64,000 bases of DNA from Bolinopsis microptera (GCF_026151205.1 NC_087074.1:4342001-4406000); one strand, 5' to 3'. Positions 12,050 through 45,276 are shown, counted from the stretch's first letter. Notes: generated by a model not told the origin, from the letters alone. Translations and numbers: made by a program.

Positions 12050-15000
12050 ACTAACTATCCCTAATTGCCTTACTGTGCAGCTAGACTGTGCATGCATGAA
12101 ATTAACTGATTTACAGTGGCGGAGGTACTGGGATTTAGTAAAAGAAGAATATAGGGCTGAACTGCAGTCTTCACACTACAGTTTTACTAGAACAAATTGA
12201 TATCTCCTTATTTGGGATAATGAAAAGAGGCTCAGGTTAATTTTACGCAAGTATGTAAATTTTAATTTAACCCTGGGTTTAACCCTGAACCTAGTTAACC
12301 AGCAGGTATTTATACTTGATAAACTCAGTCTAAAATATTATTTATCGCCGTTATGGTTCCAACTTTAACTCTAATTGAAAGCCATTGAATCGACACTCGG
12401 CAGCCATCAAATTGTACATGTCGTGAACTTGATATAATATCAAAATCATTATTGTAACGATATATTAGAACCAGACAGAAACAAAGTGTGAAGGGCCTGA
12501 ACGGAACCCTGAACATAGGAGTATCTAATTCAATTACCGTGGCTGTTTTAGTGTTTTAGTATAAGTGGTCCCCATTTGTCTCCAGCGATGGGTTCGATTG
12601 AACATTTTGTTAATAGATGTGTCATCGTAATCCTGCCTACCAGACGGATCTGTTTTCGGCTGGGGTTCAGTTAGGTTATCACCGAAACTGAACGAGTCAA
12701 ATTTCGGCTGTTTGTATACCTGCCAAGACACTAAATGTATATTATCGGAATTATTACATTAACGTCTAAGTCTCTAACTAATTAGTTTGCTAATTTCAGG
12801 CACCTTACATTTTGATTTATTAATAAATTGTTGAGCAGACTTCTCCCAAAAAGAACAGAGGACTTTTACTGTAGAACATTCGCTAACCAACCAAAATCCG
12901 ATAAATTGGTCAGGTGATCTCCCACTCATCCGCAAACAATAGCTCGCCAACGATACTTGTCAATGTTTCCAGCTTGATAACCACAATGCGGCCAATAAAT
13001 ATTCCTAATTCCTTGATTGGTTTTCTATATTCAATTTATAACGAGCATATGATTCGTAATAATGGTGATCAAACAGATTTCTCCCGTACGATCGGTCACA
13101 TTATAATCACGTGATAGTATATAAATAACATCACGTTATATGCTAGAGCGACCAATCAAACTAAAATTGGCTTTGTAAGTTCGGTTTTAGTACATTGTTA
13201 ACTCTTATTATAGCTATAGTTGCAGGATACTTTCCTTTATTCGGATTATTCGGAATAAATGCTGAATTCCGTGCAGACACTTAAAGATATCTTTAATCTT
13301 TAAAACTAAATTGACAATGACAAGATTTAAATGTGTAATTTTAAGCGTGCTTGCCACATTAGCGTCATGATGATATTATATGCATACTTCTATTATCTCA
13401 TTGACCTCGAATAACAACGGAACTTTTGTTTAAACTTTTCTTTGAATGCTGCATTCATCCACACATCTTTTTAACCACACATATAGCTTTAAATTTCCAT
13501 CGTGAAACGTTGGATGATTTTGTTCAAACTGGCGGTTCAACACTAGAACAAAAAGTAATATCAAGCAGGCAGGATAAAGGCACCGATCAGTAAATCTGAA
13601 TACTATTCCGCACATTTTCATTTCAATCGAGCTAACTCTTTATTTTTTTATAATCTGTTCATACTTCAAAAGCGGCAACATATTTTCCATACTCAGGTAA
13701 AACAACTGATATTGTCCTTGTCTTCTCTAGCACGGTTCTGGAGAAATGTTTACAATTTTCTCTCCGGTAGTCTTGCTTTAAAAGTTTGGCAGAGCTAGAA
13801 AATGTAAGCTACTTGAGCAGCATATTTGCCATTGTACACATGTAATCATGCATCTTAATCTCTGCAAATAAAGACATTTAATACAACGGATCGAGCTCCT
13901 GTAATTTCATAATGATATTTACGCATACACAAATATCTAAGCTTGCTAGTATTTCGATCTGCAGTGCGATTTGTTTTACACGTTAATTGAACGCTGATAG
14001 AGACCAAACTGTGTGTTTTTATGATGGTTTGATCATCTTTGGTTGGATTTTGTCTTTTGTAAATGAGTAGATACACAAATACCAGGCGATGGGGCAAGGT
14101 TGTCAGAGTTACTGATGTTAACAGAATTTTCTGGGATGCCAGTAGGTGGGTCATTATTTTCATACCCTCACAAATCTTAGTGTATTTTAGGACAATGTAG
14201 GGTAAATACGAATTTTCTGGTCTTGTTTTCGACGCAACACGGTGGCACGGCATTAATCCCAAATTTGGCAGTTTCTAGGTCCTCCAGTCAAGTAATTTAG
14301 TTGACAAGTAAATCACTTTATAACAATTCCTGTGCTCTGCTAGGTCGAGTAGTTCTTAGCCATCATTATTGCCATATTTTGTCTCAACCATCGGTAGATT
14401 ATGGAATGATTTAGGGATGATATAGATTATATGGATAATATAGGGATCTGGGATGATATGGGGATTACTAATCTGTTGGTCTCCTAATATTTTCATCAAT
14501 ACATGGAGGCGATCAACAAACAAATTCGATGTCGAATTAACGGAAATTCTCGGGTATATTCTTACAGAAATTATGACATTGCTGTCGTTTTTGATACTTC
14601 AGATGTTTTCTTGAATGTAATCTTCTGAATATCAAATTTGTCAAGATTTGCAAGGAAATCAGGCAGAAAATGTTAATATATTAAGTATTTTGAGGAAAGA
14701 TATCGATTGTTTTTGTCTCCAAGCCCGTTTATATCCAATGCTCAAGCAAAGAGTATGCTTATATATTAGCGGAATCAGTGTAATGAACAGAAAAATATGC
14801 TGTATGAATGCACAAAATTCATGGTCAACCGATGTTCACTTAAAAGCGACTATTAATCGTAATCAATAATAAAAACCGAAAAATTGGCCATATTTTGACG
14901 CAGAGAAACGTATGAGGATAAGGTAGTGGAGATTAGCTATAAATTTCTGCAGTAAGAATTGTAAAGAAGTAAATAGGATGTTAAAAAATTGCATCAAAGA

Positions 15001-15600
15001 TGTTCTACGTGAACAAACTGCAAAGTACTAAGTACAATAATTGTTGTGTAATACTCAATACTCATGATAGATAAGGCTGCAATACTCGCACCATCGGACC
15101 TGCTATTTAGATGACGCAGATGAAAAGTTAGAAGAATATAGCCTTCACAAAATATTGTTGATAGCGATGAGCTACTAATACTATAAACCAAGAAAAGCGA
15201 TCAGACCATATAAAATAAAAATGAATATCACACAAAGGATCAAGAACCCGTCCTTACCAGTAGATAAGTATCTCGTAACACTCATCAAATTATTGATATC
15301 TAATAGGTCTAGTGTAAAAAGGGAGAGAAAGCTCAATAGGGGGTGTAATATGTTCGCATTGACTGCAGTAAGCAGTTACTATGACTTATAAATGCTTATT
15401 CTTGAAGTTACTTCAGTTTTTCATTAATATTTTGGACGAAATGCATCCTAATTAGGGTTTAACAGAATAGTTAGGAATTCGGTTCGACCGAATCATGGGA
15501 TATAGATATTCGATGACCGAATATATTCGATACCGAATACCCAATATTTGATGTAACCTAATCGGAATATAAATATTGCCTATTAACTGTTTTGTCTGTC
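12050..15600. other. Unassigned AT-rich region
   Basis: Short ORFs only (longest about 135 codons, minus strand, 13855-14262), with no recognisable domain and no convincing splice chain. I support no gene here. Confidence 0.45.
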
Positions 15601-15602
15601 AG

Positions 15603-35194
<19,592 letters not shown>

Positions 35195-36190
35195 AGATTT
35201 AGATCCTGTGATTATAGTGTGGCAAGAGCGACAGGGCATACCTCAATTAGGAGTTGTTATATTTGAGTCGACAGGACGGAGACAATTTGAAGAAAGAGAA
35301 CGAATTGATAAGGGCTTACTGGCGGCTTCCAGGTGATTGATGGAGGCACCCAGGTGATTGCTGAGCCCAATCGCAACGAATATTGTGAAACTTTTACCGA
35401 CGTCTACGATATTGATACCAGACTATTTGTTACTTTTGTATGGGGAAAGGAGCATGAAGCCCAAGCTCGGATCCCCAGATCTGAAAGGTAATAGGGTCCG
35501 ACCTCTTTAACATAAACCTGAACCTACCAGATTGTTTATAACTTAACTTTTAGAACCATACTTCTCATTTTACCCCTTACTACTACGAGTGTCTAAATCA
35601 ACATTAACACATAGATATAGCTTACATTTTCTCTGGACCATCATTCACTTTGCAGAGACTTTCTCTGCTGTTCTCGAACATTTTCTAATTGAAAAGAGTT
35701 GTTATAGCATGATTAGGAGTTTTTAACACTGCTTGCAATTTAATGTTAAATTATATTGTTCAATTTCATTGGAGCAATTGTGCCGAAGATTATTATGATT
35801 ATCTTACTTGCAATTTGCAGTAATTTTAAAACATCAAAAGACATTTATTGTAAGGAAATGTGGTAAAATGATATTAAGTGTATCTGGATAAATTTTATTT
35901 CAAAATTTGATGAAGAGTTAATATGAGTATAAAAACGTTTAAAATACTATAAAAAATCACCACTCCCAATGGTTAGTTCGGGATTGAAATGCAACCCATT
36001 CTCATCACAATAAAATCTATCAAACAATTAGCTTATCGAACTGTTCGTTCAGGGCGAATTGTGTAAATCACTGATTGATTAAAAACATTTTAAAATTAGC
36101 AGTAACATAAAAGTGTCGAATTCAAGTACAATATCCTCGTCTAAAATAAGATAACAAACGTTAAAAACAATTTAATTTCACTCAAGTTTC
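35195..36190. other. Convergent intergenic region
   Basis: Holds the 3' ends of FANK1 (plus) and of the KEN-box protein (minus). I see no further gene. Confidence 0.5.
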
Positions 36191-39100
36191 TCACTTCTTT
36201 CCGGACAGGTTTTCTTTGTTCCCTGTCTTCAGAGCCATGGCAGCCAAATCCTTCAAAATCTGTTGTGCTAAATTGGAGTAAGTTTGACGGCCCTCGACTG
36301 ATGTACCTGAACGTGTTCCGGCTTCTCCAGGAACGGTCACCTTCTTGCTAGCAGAATGTTGGGTAGGTGGGTCAAATGTGAAGGGGTCGACAGGAACTGA
36401 ACTAAGTGACACAGGAACTGAACTAAGTGACACAGGAACTGGGTGATATATTGGAGTGTTTTGTCGTGGTGGAGGAGTTCTCATTTGGGTGACATCGTTC
36501 CTTATCGACGAAGTGACACGATTAGCAACAGGGAAGGAAGTGTGCTGGTTGGAGATAGTCCGTGGAGGAGAGTTCATGGTCATAGGTTGAGAGAAGTTAC
36601 ATTTCATAACAGGTGAATTTCTAGATCCTGTATTAGGCAGAAGGAATCTGGGCCCTTTCTGAGAGGACGTGGTGACAGACGAGGCCTGGTTAGCACAGAG
36701 GGACTGGTTCAACTGGCTGAAGTTTGTGGATCTCAAGAACTGGTTTATCTTAGATAAGTCGAACTTTGTATTAGGTTGCTTAGAGTTTGAGGAGGGGGCT
36801 GTAGGACCGGGGATGATAAGTATCGTCCCGGGTTTTAACAATGAAGTCTTGCTCAGTGCATGACTGATTCTTGGTGAGACTGTTTTGGGAGTAGGGTTCG
36901 ACTTAAGTTGAACATTAGCTGGAATAGTAGGTTTTACTGTAAGCTTTTTAACGGACTTCTTGGCTGTCTTCTTTGGACAATTTAACACAAAATCTGGGTA
37001 ATTTCTTTCGGATGCTGAATCTGTGGTTGATTCTTCAGTAAACCCACACTGATGATCTTGGTACGGCTCACGGCTCACTCCTGAATTAGCAGCACTTCCA
37101 GTCTTTTCATCTTTACCCGGTAAAGGATCAGTATTCCGTAAACTCTCGCCCACTTCAATTTCCTCGTCCATACTGTCATGAGGCTCACAGGCCTCCAGGA
37201 CCACTGTTGGCTTCACCTCCTTCACCTCTGGTTTCACCTCCTCCTTTTTGTCGTCCTCATGAGCTTTAGATAATAAATATTCGGCTTGCTTTACCTCTTT
37301 TATGACACCCTTCTTTGCTCGAACAGTGCACTTAGAAGCTTTTAACGTATCAGTAGGCTTCTTTATTACAGTAAACTTTTTCGGGGATTTCTTACAGGTT
37401 TCTGTTTTTGGAGGAGTAACAGAAAGTTTAGTAAAGAAATTTTCAACTTCTTCAATATTCAACCAGGTGTCATTGTCGCTTTTCTCGGGCATAGATTTAT
37501 TCATAGAGTCGTTTTCGATCAACTTATTGCCTGCAGAGTTAACAGATTTTCTCCTCGATCGCCTCACCGGGACTTCCACATAAGCGGAGTCCAGGCTGTC
37601 TTGCATCTTTTTAGATGGTCTTCGTTGCCTCTTACTCTTGACCTTTGGGATCACTTCATTTTGATCAGAAGCTGAGTCCAAAACAGAGTTAACCATACTA
37701 TTATCTACTTCATCTTTTCTTTCAGAAGTCGTCTCTACTTTGTTCGCTACTACCAGGGATAACTCCGCTAGAACATTATTTGCGTGAGGCAGTGGAAGAG
37801 TTTCAATTTTACATGGAGTAGGCTCCGTAACAGCTTTAACATCATCTGACGATTTAGTAATGAGTGTAGTTTCTTCAGTCACAAGATCAGACTGCAATGG
37901 ATTAGTTTGTACTTGAAATGACGATATATTAGTTACGCCATCAACTTTCTCCAGCAATGATGTGGGTTCGACTTGTGTTGAAGTGAGTTCATGATCATCT
38001 TTCATAGGAGTTATAGATTGGGTGAAAAGAGCATTTCCTTCATCAGTAACGGGAGTTGCCTGAGCTTCAGTATTTGTGCGAGGAGATGCTGGATCGACTT
38101 TTAAGTCAGCTGAGGGAGGTCCCTGATCAATATTAGCATGATCCGGATTTGGCAACGAAACAATATCAGTTTGAGATGGATACGGACATACTTCCATCGC
38201 ACATTCCACCTTAACACTTTCTATTTTGGTAGTAAGGTCTCCGCCAAGAGTTGTGTCTGACCCAACCTGATCTGGAGAAGCAGTTCCCACATCAGCTGAT
38301 GAAGGTAAAGTTCCTGATTCAACTTGATCTGACGGCACTTGAGATGCAAGTTTCTGTTCAGTTTTCACAGTAAGACTACGTCTCGAAATCCGATTCGACG
38401 AGTTTTCCATTCTAAGCTTAGCCTCAACTGCAGCTCTTCGAGGCTTCATATAAGCACCTTCGAAAGAGGACATCAAGACGTTGAATTGCTGAATATGTTT
38501 TAGCTCAGATTTTTTAACTGGACGCTTCCGAGCGGGGACAACTTCACCGGAGTGGTCCATAACAATTAGGGGATCAGGCTTCGTTTTCTCAGTAATTACA
38601 TCGCCCTCAACGGATAAGACATCAGATTCGATAGGACAGTCCTCTTTCGTAGTGGTGCGACAATCACTAGCCTTTATATCTTGGTCCTCTTGGCTTTTCG
38701 CTAAAATTGTAGACGTCGATGAATCAGCAACAAGCGCGGTGTCCTGAGTTTCTAAGATATCATATGCAGGAACTTCAGAAGTAGAAATAGCCTGAATCTC
38801 GCTTAATTCTGTGTCAATGGAGTCAACTTTTAAACTCAGTGAAGCTGTCTGAGGTGACTTTAATTCATTGTCATCTTTAGGCGGATGATGGACGTTCTGT
38901 TGATCTGTTTCTAAAAAGTTAGTAGCAGTTTTGATCTTATTTCTAAGAGCTTTTGCTATTTCTATCGAGCAAGGAGTACATTTATCTTTATCGTCAGAGG
39001 CTTCAGCTTTGGGAAAGCCTTCTATCATAACATTCTCCGCAATCTTTTTGTCGGTGATTCCAACCAGGGAGCTTCCATCTTGATCTATACTTAAAGGAGA

Positions 39101-39447
39101 TAAGTCAGACTTCATCTTAACTAAGGCATCACCATTATTGTGTATATGCTGAGTGACCCCTGTTGACACAACGGTACTAGAACCAATCACTCTGATCTGA
39201 GATTTGTCTAGTTCTTTGTTGTTTGTATTTATTTCCTTAGCTTCCCCCTTTGGAACAAAAGTAGAGACAGATAGATCAGCTGATACGTTATTGGATGTAG
39301 ATCGGGAGATTCTTCTAGACTCTTGAACTTTCGGGTCAATGTTCAAATTGGGTTTTGCAGACTGTAGCACGACTTTTGGTTTCGATTTTATTTTGTTGAG
39401 ATTTCCTCTAGTGGACTTAGGCTGCCGGAAAGTCTTTCTCTTCTGAC
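36191..39447 (-). CDS. Large disordered Ser/Thr/Lys-rich protein with C-terminal KEN box (main exon)
   Basis: One exon of about 1085 codons. The frame runs back into TTG rather than ATG and crosses a good acceptor (CTCTATTTCAG) at 39447, so the true start lies in an upstream exon I could not place. Composition is low-complexity, rich in S, T, E and K, with basic patches (KKSELKHI, RRSRRKSVNS, KKSVKKLTVK) that look nuclear. A short repeat VPVSLSSVPVSLSSVP occurs near the end. The last residues include NKENLSGKK, a match to the KEN degron read by APC/C-Cdh1 in cell-cycle proteins. No folded domain is recognised. A chromatin or mitotic role is plausible inference only. Confidence 0.7.
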
Positions 39448-39734
39448 CTGAAATAGAGTTAGTGATCAAATGTTAGCAGTATTGTTTTCTTAATTACCAT
39501 AACGTTTTCAAATTATTCTTTTATTCCCGCGCAGAGGCAAGCAGAATCTGGCCAAAAAAATTACCTTTTAATTACTAAGTAACATAGCTCGGAAATATAG
39601 TGACCGATGAAAGAAATATACGTCAAAGTGAAGCTCATGCAGTTTGGGTAAAATGAAACTCTTGAATTTGCATTTATAATTAATTGAAAGATATATGTAC
39701 TTATTAATTAAGTTTCCCATATTTTATGGTAAAC

Positions 39735-39796
39735 ATGAATCATGAAAAATCAAAGACTGTAAACCATAATATTGACAAATACAACTTGAAGAAAAG
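39735..39796 (+). CDS. Possible first exon on the plus strand
   Basis: ATG frame of 20 codons (MNHEKSKTVNHNIDKYNLKK) ending AAAAG at a strong GTAAGTAT donor. I could not find its downstream partner; it would run antisense to MTFP1. Confidence 0.25.
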
Positions 39797-40027
39797 GTAA
39801 GTATAATTTTACAGCACAAAATACCCTTTCACAAAAAAGTTGAATAACCCACAATTTTAAAAGTTATATTAACAGAATAACTGTCCGGTTGATAAAGGAA
39901 GAAGTTTGAAGTTGCCGAGTAATCATCTACAGTGTTTTGGTCATTTCTGATAATGACAATTACAATCAGTTTTAAACCCCACTGGCACCCCAGTCCCCAC
40001 TGTAGCAACAGTTTGTGACCTTCTGAT

Positions 40028-40480
40028 TCACACATGGATGTGTTTCAAAGCGTAAGGCCTCACTCCTTTCTCCATCAACACATCTACTCCCTTATCTATT
40101 GGTTTGATAATGAAAGGAATAGCCAGTAAGCCACTGCCCGTAACGATCAAGCTTCGTTTGTTGGCAGGTACCTTGTGTAAAGCATTTCCCAAGCCCCAGC
40201 AAATCCTGTTGATAGTGAACCCTGGAATAGCTACTGAAGCCAGCCCTTGCCATATCAGCACGTCTGCGAACGTGCGGATAGGCTTCCCGTCAGCCAGATC
40301 CTTTTCCTTTCGAGATTTTGAAGTGGCATCAGCTAGAACATAGGAAGCAGAAACGAGGTAACTGAATCTGACGGCGTTTTTGTGAACAAGGTTCCTGAAA
40401 GCTTCGCCTACTTCGTTAGCGTATCCGAGATAACGTATGGGAGTGTCTCTATATATGTCTACTTCTTCAGGATCTGCCAT
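40028..40480 (-). CDS. MTFP1: Mitochondrial fission process protein 1
   Basis: A complete, intronless 150-residue protein. Conserved blocks of MTFP1/MTP18 are clear: YRDTPIRYLGYANEVGEAFR at the N-terminus, SYVLADA, GLASVAIPGFTINR in the middle, and IPFIIKPIDKGVDVLME near the end. Human MTFP1 has YRDTWVRYLGYANEVGEAFR, ASVAIPGFTINR and IPIIIHPIDRSVDFLL. The family is an inner mitochondrial membrane protein with several hydrophobic segments that promotes fission and restrains inner-membrane permeability. The start is the only ATG before the conserved block. It is slightly shorter than the human protein because the loop after SYVLADA is compact. Nothing suggests a pseudogene. Confidence 0.95.
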   Translation of the reverse strand: MADPEEVDIYRDTPIRYLGYANEVGEAFRNLVHKNAVRFSYLVSASYVLADATSKSRKEKDLADGKPIRTFADVLIWQGLASVAIPGFTINRICWGLGNALHKVPANKRSLIVTGSGLLAIPFIIKPIDKGVDVLMEKGVRPYALKHIHV

Positions 40481-41094
40481 AGCTGTTCAGAGAATAATAG
40501 GTCACTGTTTGTTATTGAAGCCCCTATTTTTAACAACAAACACTTTTGACAGCCAACTTTATTTGCCGCCAGACTCTACAATATTCTACAAAATTATATT
40601 AAGAGCGTACGTGCGCGCGAATCTTCAAAGACAAATGTCGTTTGTCGCTTGCGGCAAATAAGATGCGATGGATTTCAGGATGTTATTAAGATATAAGCGG
40701 AAGAAATTGTATGTTGTTACAAAAGCCTCAGACTCTACAATCCAGAAAACAGAAGTATAAGTTAATATCATCATCAAATAAATAAAAATTTCTGTAAGCT
40801 GTTACTGTTTTTAGTAAAATTAGTCTGTCAGAATCTTCAGAAATGTTTATTAGCAGTGTAGCCAACTTTAAAAGAACCAGGCTTTGACATTTAAGGTGAA
40901 AAGTAGGTGGTAACTTTATCAAGTTGTTAAAATTAAAAATATCAAACTTCAAAAGTCTAATATCTTGTATTAACAACCAAATAGATAAGCAGCAAAAATC
41001 GTTAAATTAAAAAGTATATGCAACGATGTATTTAAGCTAAGTTATAACTTTTTCTTGAATTTAGAAACTGCGGTTAAAAAACAAACAGAATCCA

Positions 41095-43315
41095 TCAATC
41101 GAGAAACCATTTGGGATGGTTTGCAAAAAACTCCTTAGTGGTTCCATGATTCTTCTCAAAATTGATTTTAGAGCTGGCATGAAACAATTTCTCACAGAAC
41201 TCCTCATCCAGAATCCAATGACCGTACTTCTCCTTCAACCCAGCCTTCTCCAAGACCTCAGTCACCACTGGAGCTATGTCTAACTTCGTTATCTTATACT
41301 TCAAAACATTTCTTTTGTGGAGTAGTTTCTGTCTACACTCGTAAATGTACCTCAGAGGAATATCTTTTGGGTTCTCCTCATCGAAGATTTTGATAGCCCG
41401 TTTAGCAACTTGCAGACAGTCATCCAGCAGTGAGGGTAACCGTTTGACCCACATTGTTATCCCAGATTTAGATATCTGATAGTCTGGGTATATCTCTCTG
41501 AATCTGCCGCTGGTAAAGGTGGTTCCCCAGCAGAGGGTGTGTATACTGATAAGGATCTTTAGGTCTATTCCAACAGGCTTCAGGGACACGTGCGCTGAAA
41601 ATACATCTTTGCTACCTAGTGTTGAGGAGTGAGATGTTGTGGCAAAGACACGTGCGGAATTTGGCAAAGACACGTGCGGAATTTGGTTTGTTGGGATTTG
41701 ACATTTGATATTTTACTGTTGCAAATAATGGGTATTGAATGTCAACAACTTTGTGTAATTTGTTTGAAATGGCTGTTTCTGTTAGGAACAGAACCGGGTT
41801 TTACCAACAAATTACCAAACGTTGTCGCTGCAGTAACAAATATTGTAATGAAATTAAAAAGTGGATAATGTACTCACGACTATCAGTTGATTTTCCAGCG
41901 GCTGAAAATGAAAGGATTTCAGTTAAAACAAAAACTAAAAACTTTGGATTTGGTGTGAAACAGCTATTAATTGTCAGCAATTATAGACACGACTGGTTTA
42001 GAATCAGATCGAGTAATAGAAACTACCAAGATACTCACGTTTGTCAGCATTTTCGTTCTCAGGGTCTGAAAAATAATCAATTACCCTCCATGCATATTTA
42101 CAATATTAATTATATAAGCATGATATTGTGGGCATAATTATAACCTTATTTCAGCTTGATCATTCACTTTTTAATAGAATTAATTTTGTGATTGATAATT
42201 TACATGAAATAAACATCCCAAAATTCCTGCTAAATATCATGATTGTTAAAGTAACATACCTAGCTTTTTCTTCTTTTTCTCTGGTTGTAATGGTTCAACT
42301 GAAAATTTTAAAGCATTTTTAACACCAATTTAGGCTCCTCTGATAATAATAATACTGGATGAAACCTAAGTATAAGTAAAATGTATTGTTAACCAATGGT
42401 GATGTACAATTAAATGCACTAACTGCAATCAAGTCACAGGAGCATAGCAGTCAAGATGTTACATTTGTAGTACATTTGTAGTACAAAAACCTGTTCAATT
42501 TCATTGGAAATCATAAAAGCAGTAACATATATTTACTATCAGATGCTGAGAACTGATGTGTGGCGTTGAAGTTAACTCTCCACTTAACAGCTTGCTGAGC
42601 CAAATCCTCCACCTTTACTAGACTCTCCTCGTTCACTTCGAAGTCTTGCTCTGAGGTTAATGTTAAGATATTATTACATTACATTACATATTGGCTATGC
42701 CCCGCTTAATAGTTTAGCTCTTTCTAGTCCCCTGCTACACGGCATGTAAACAGGGATTGGCTAGTTAGAGGCGGTCCGTGTAGGCCTTACACTGTGCTTT
42801 CAGCAATACTCATAGAGCACATTATAATTCTTAGACGTAGTGTAGTCAGTAGTGTTATAATACCAAGGCATGGAAAATAGATATAAGGTTATTCTTTCCT
42901 CCAACAATAACATAACCGTAAGATATCTAAGATAAACAAATTATTTTTTAGGCAATTACAAACCCCCATTCTGAAGTTTAAATAGCTGCTCCACTATGTT
43001 GCGTAGAGATTTACTAAAGTTCTTTTGACTGGCCATGGAAGGGTTGGAATCACTCCCAAGGACGATAAGAGAAAGCGACTTGATTGCACTGAAAAAGGAG
43101 GAGGATTAGCATTTTATCACAAAAATGTGCAAATCTGGCTCTTAATCTTGAGTGATCGACATCCTAAAACAATGATTTTACACAGAAAATGTTAGGTCAG
43201 ATTAAAATCAACAGACATTTAATTACCTGTTAATATCAGGCGTAATGTTGTTTTCCTCAGGGAAAAGCATCATGATTTCTTTGGCCAGAAGACCACAGTC
43301 GATAAATCCAAGCAT
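41095..43315 (-). CDS. Unknown protein of about 305 residues, seven exons including three micro-exons
   Basis: Exons on the minus strand: 43315-43227 (ATG, starts MLGFIDCGLLAKEIMM), 43088-42964, 42650-42537, 42298-42260 (39 nt), 42065-42039 (27 nt), 41901-41878 (24 nt) and 41594-41095 (stop). All have GT-AG borders and phases join perfectly, with five phase-1 junctions in a row after the first. The micro-exons encode a basic then acidic linker (EPLQPEKKKKKL, PENENADK, AGKSTDS). Because each is a multiple of three and flanked by phase-1 introns, each can be skipped without changing frame. The C-terminal exon encodes a probably helical domain (VKRLPSLLDDCLQVAKRAIK). I do not recognise the family. 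An upstream non-coding exon is possible. Confidence 0.75.
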
Positions 43316-43420
43316 GACTGATCAAAGTGGTCATGCACCTATCAGGAAGACTTAGTTATGAATCTGTCTAACAGATTAAGTAAAGCTTGGACAACTTGTT
43401 ACAGAAACAATTGTCGGTAA

Positions 43421-44540
43421 GCCTTCTAAAGAACCTCTTAACCTACAATTTTCAGTAAGCCTTCTAAAGAACCTCTAAACCTACAATTGTCAGTAAGCCT
43501 TCTAAAGAACCTCTAAACCTACAATTGTCAGTAAGCCTTCTAAAGAACCTCTAAACCTACAATTGTTGGTAAGCCTTCTAAAGAACCTCTAAACCTACAA
43601 TTGTCAGTAAGCCTTCTAAAGAACCTCTAAACCTACAATTGTCAGTAAGCCTTCTAAAGAACCTCTAAACCTACAATTGTCGGTAAGCCTCCTAAAGAAC
43701 CTCTAAACCTACAATTGTTGGTAAGCCTTCTAAAGGACCTCTAAACCTACAATTGTCGGTAAGCCTTCTAAAGAACCTCTAAACCTACAATTGTTGGTAA
43801 GCCTTCTAAAGAACCTCTAAACCTACAATTGTCAGTAAGCCTTCTAAAGAACCTCTAAACCTACAATTGTCAGTAAGCCTTCTAAAGAACCTCTAAACCT
43901 ACAATTGTCGGTAAGCCTCCTAAAGAACCTCTAAACCTACAATTGTTGGTAAGCCTTCTAAAGGACCTCTAAACCTACAATTGTCGGTAAGCCTTCTAAA
44001 GAACCTCTAAACCTACAATTGTCAGTAAGCCTTCTAAAGAACCTCTAAACCTACAATTGTCAGTAAGCCTTCTAAAGAACCTCTAAACCTACAATTGTTG
44101 GTAAGCCTTCTAAAGGACCTCTAAACCTACAATTGTCGGTAAGCCTTCTAAAGAACCTCTAAACCTACAATTGTCAGTAAGCCTTCTAAAGAACCTCTAA
44201 ACCTACAATTGTCAGTAAGCCTTCTAAAGAACCTCTAAACCTACAATTGTCAGTAAGCTTTCTAAAGAACCTCTAAACCTACAATTGTCAGTAAGCCTTC
44301 TAAAGAACCTCTAAACCTACAATTGTCAGTAAGCCTTCTAAAGAACCTCTAAACCTACAATTGTCAGTAAGCCTTCTAAAGAACCTCTAAACCTACAATT
44401 GTCAGTAAGCTTTCTAAAGAACCTCTAAACCTACAATTGCCAGTAAGCCTTCTAAAGAACCTCTAAACTTACAATTGTCAGTAAGCCTTCTAAAGAACCT
44501 CTAAACCTACAATTGTCAGTAAGCCTTCTAAAGAACCTCT
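43421..44540. repeat. 38-bp minisatellite with higher-order structure, about 29 copies
   Basis: The unit reads ACCTACAATTGTCAGTAAGC then CTTCTAAAGAACCTCTAA. Variant units (CGGTAAG, TGGTAAG, GCCTCC, AAGGACC) recur in the same order with a 228-bp period, i.e. six units, at 43687/43915 and 43733/43961. A stray partial copy lies at 45080-45105. The array separates the unknown gene from the GPCR. Confidence 0.95.
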
Positions 44541-44551
44541 CATTTCATTTC

Positions 44552-45276
44552 AAGATACAAATATGGGTTATCACATAATGAGGAAGAGTAATATTATTAT
44601 TTCTGGTAGTAAAACAAATTTTTTAGTGAAACAAATTTAAAATTTTATCCTTTATTTTACAATCATAATATAATAATATTTATAAGCCTCCGTTTTGAAA
44701 GTTTTAAATTTTTATATATCCACATTTCTATTTAAGATTCAATTTTATGTATTAATCAATAACTGGCCGCCAAAGCCGCGCATTCTTGAAGACAGGATTA
44801 ACTTGTTTAATTTAAACAAATTTAAAACTATCCGTGGTTTTAAAAAATAAATCATAATTTTACCTAAATCCAAAGCCAGCTTTGTAAAATTTACTATTAG
44901 ATCATAATATATCGTCAATTCTAAATATTTACAATGCAACATTTTATTAATCTATAAACAAGCGTACTCCAGCCCCTACATGCATCAATTTTGGTATCCT
45001 CAAGTAGGAAATCAATTGGGATATCATGTCATATTCTGAAGAAACAGAAAGATTACAATTTTCATGCACAAAATTTATAGCCTTCTAAAGAACCTCTAAA
45101 CCTGTTAATTGAGTAGCAAAATTGCTCCATGTCTCTTAAGATACAAAATATGGGTAATCACATAATGAGGAAGAGTAATATTATTATTTCTTGTATCCTC
45201 AAGTAGGAAATCAATTGGGATATCATTTTATTCTGAAGAAACAGAAAGATTACAATGTTCATGCACAAAATTTATA
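44552..45276. repeat. Duplicated block of about 200 bp upstream of the GPCR
   Basis: ATCACATAATGAGGAAGAGT recurs near 44570 and 45159, and CCTCAAGTAGGAAATCAATT near 44998 and 45197. The partial 38-bp unit lies between the copies. Confidence 0.85.

Noticed and set aside
13855-14262. 135-codon minus-strand ORF
   Set aside because: No domain, no splice partners, composition of chance AT-rich ORF.
41629-42137. Plus-strand ORFs of 79 and 132 codons
   Set aside because: They overlap the micro-exons and introns of the minus-strand gene, whose exon phases are fully consistent.
43421-44540. CRISPR-like 38-bp array
   Set aside because: Units are contiguous without spacers; higher-order minisatellite.
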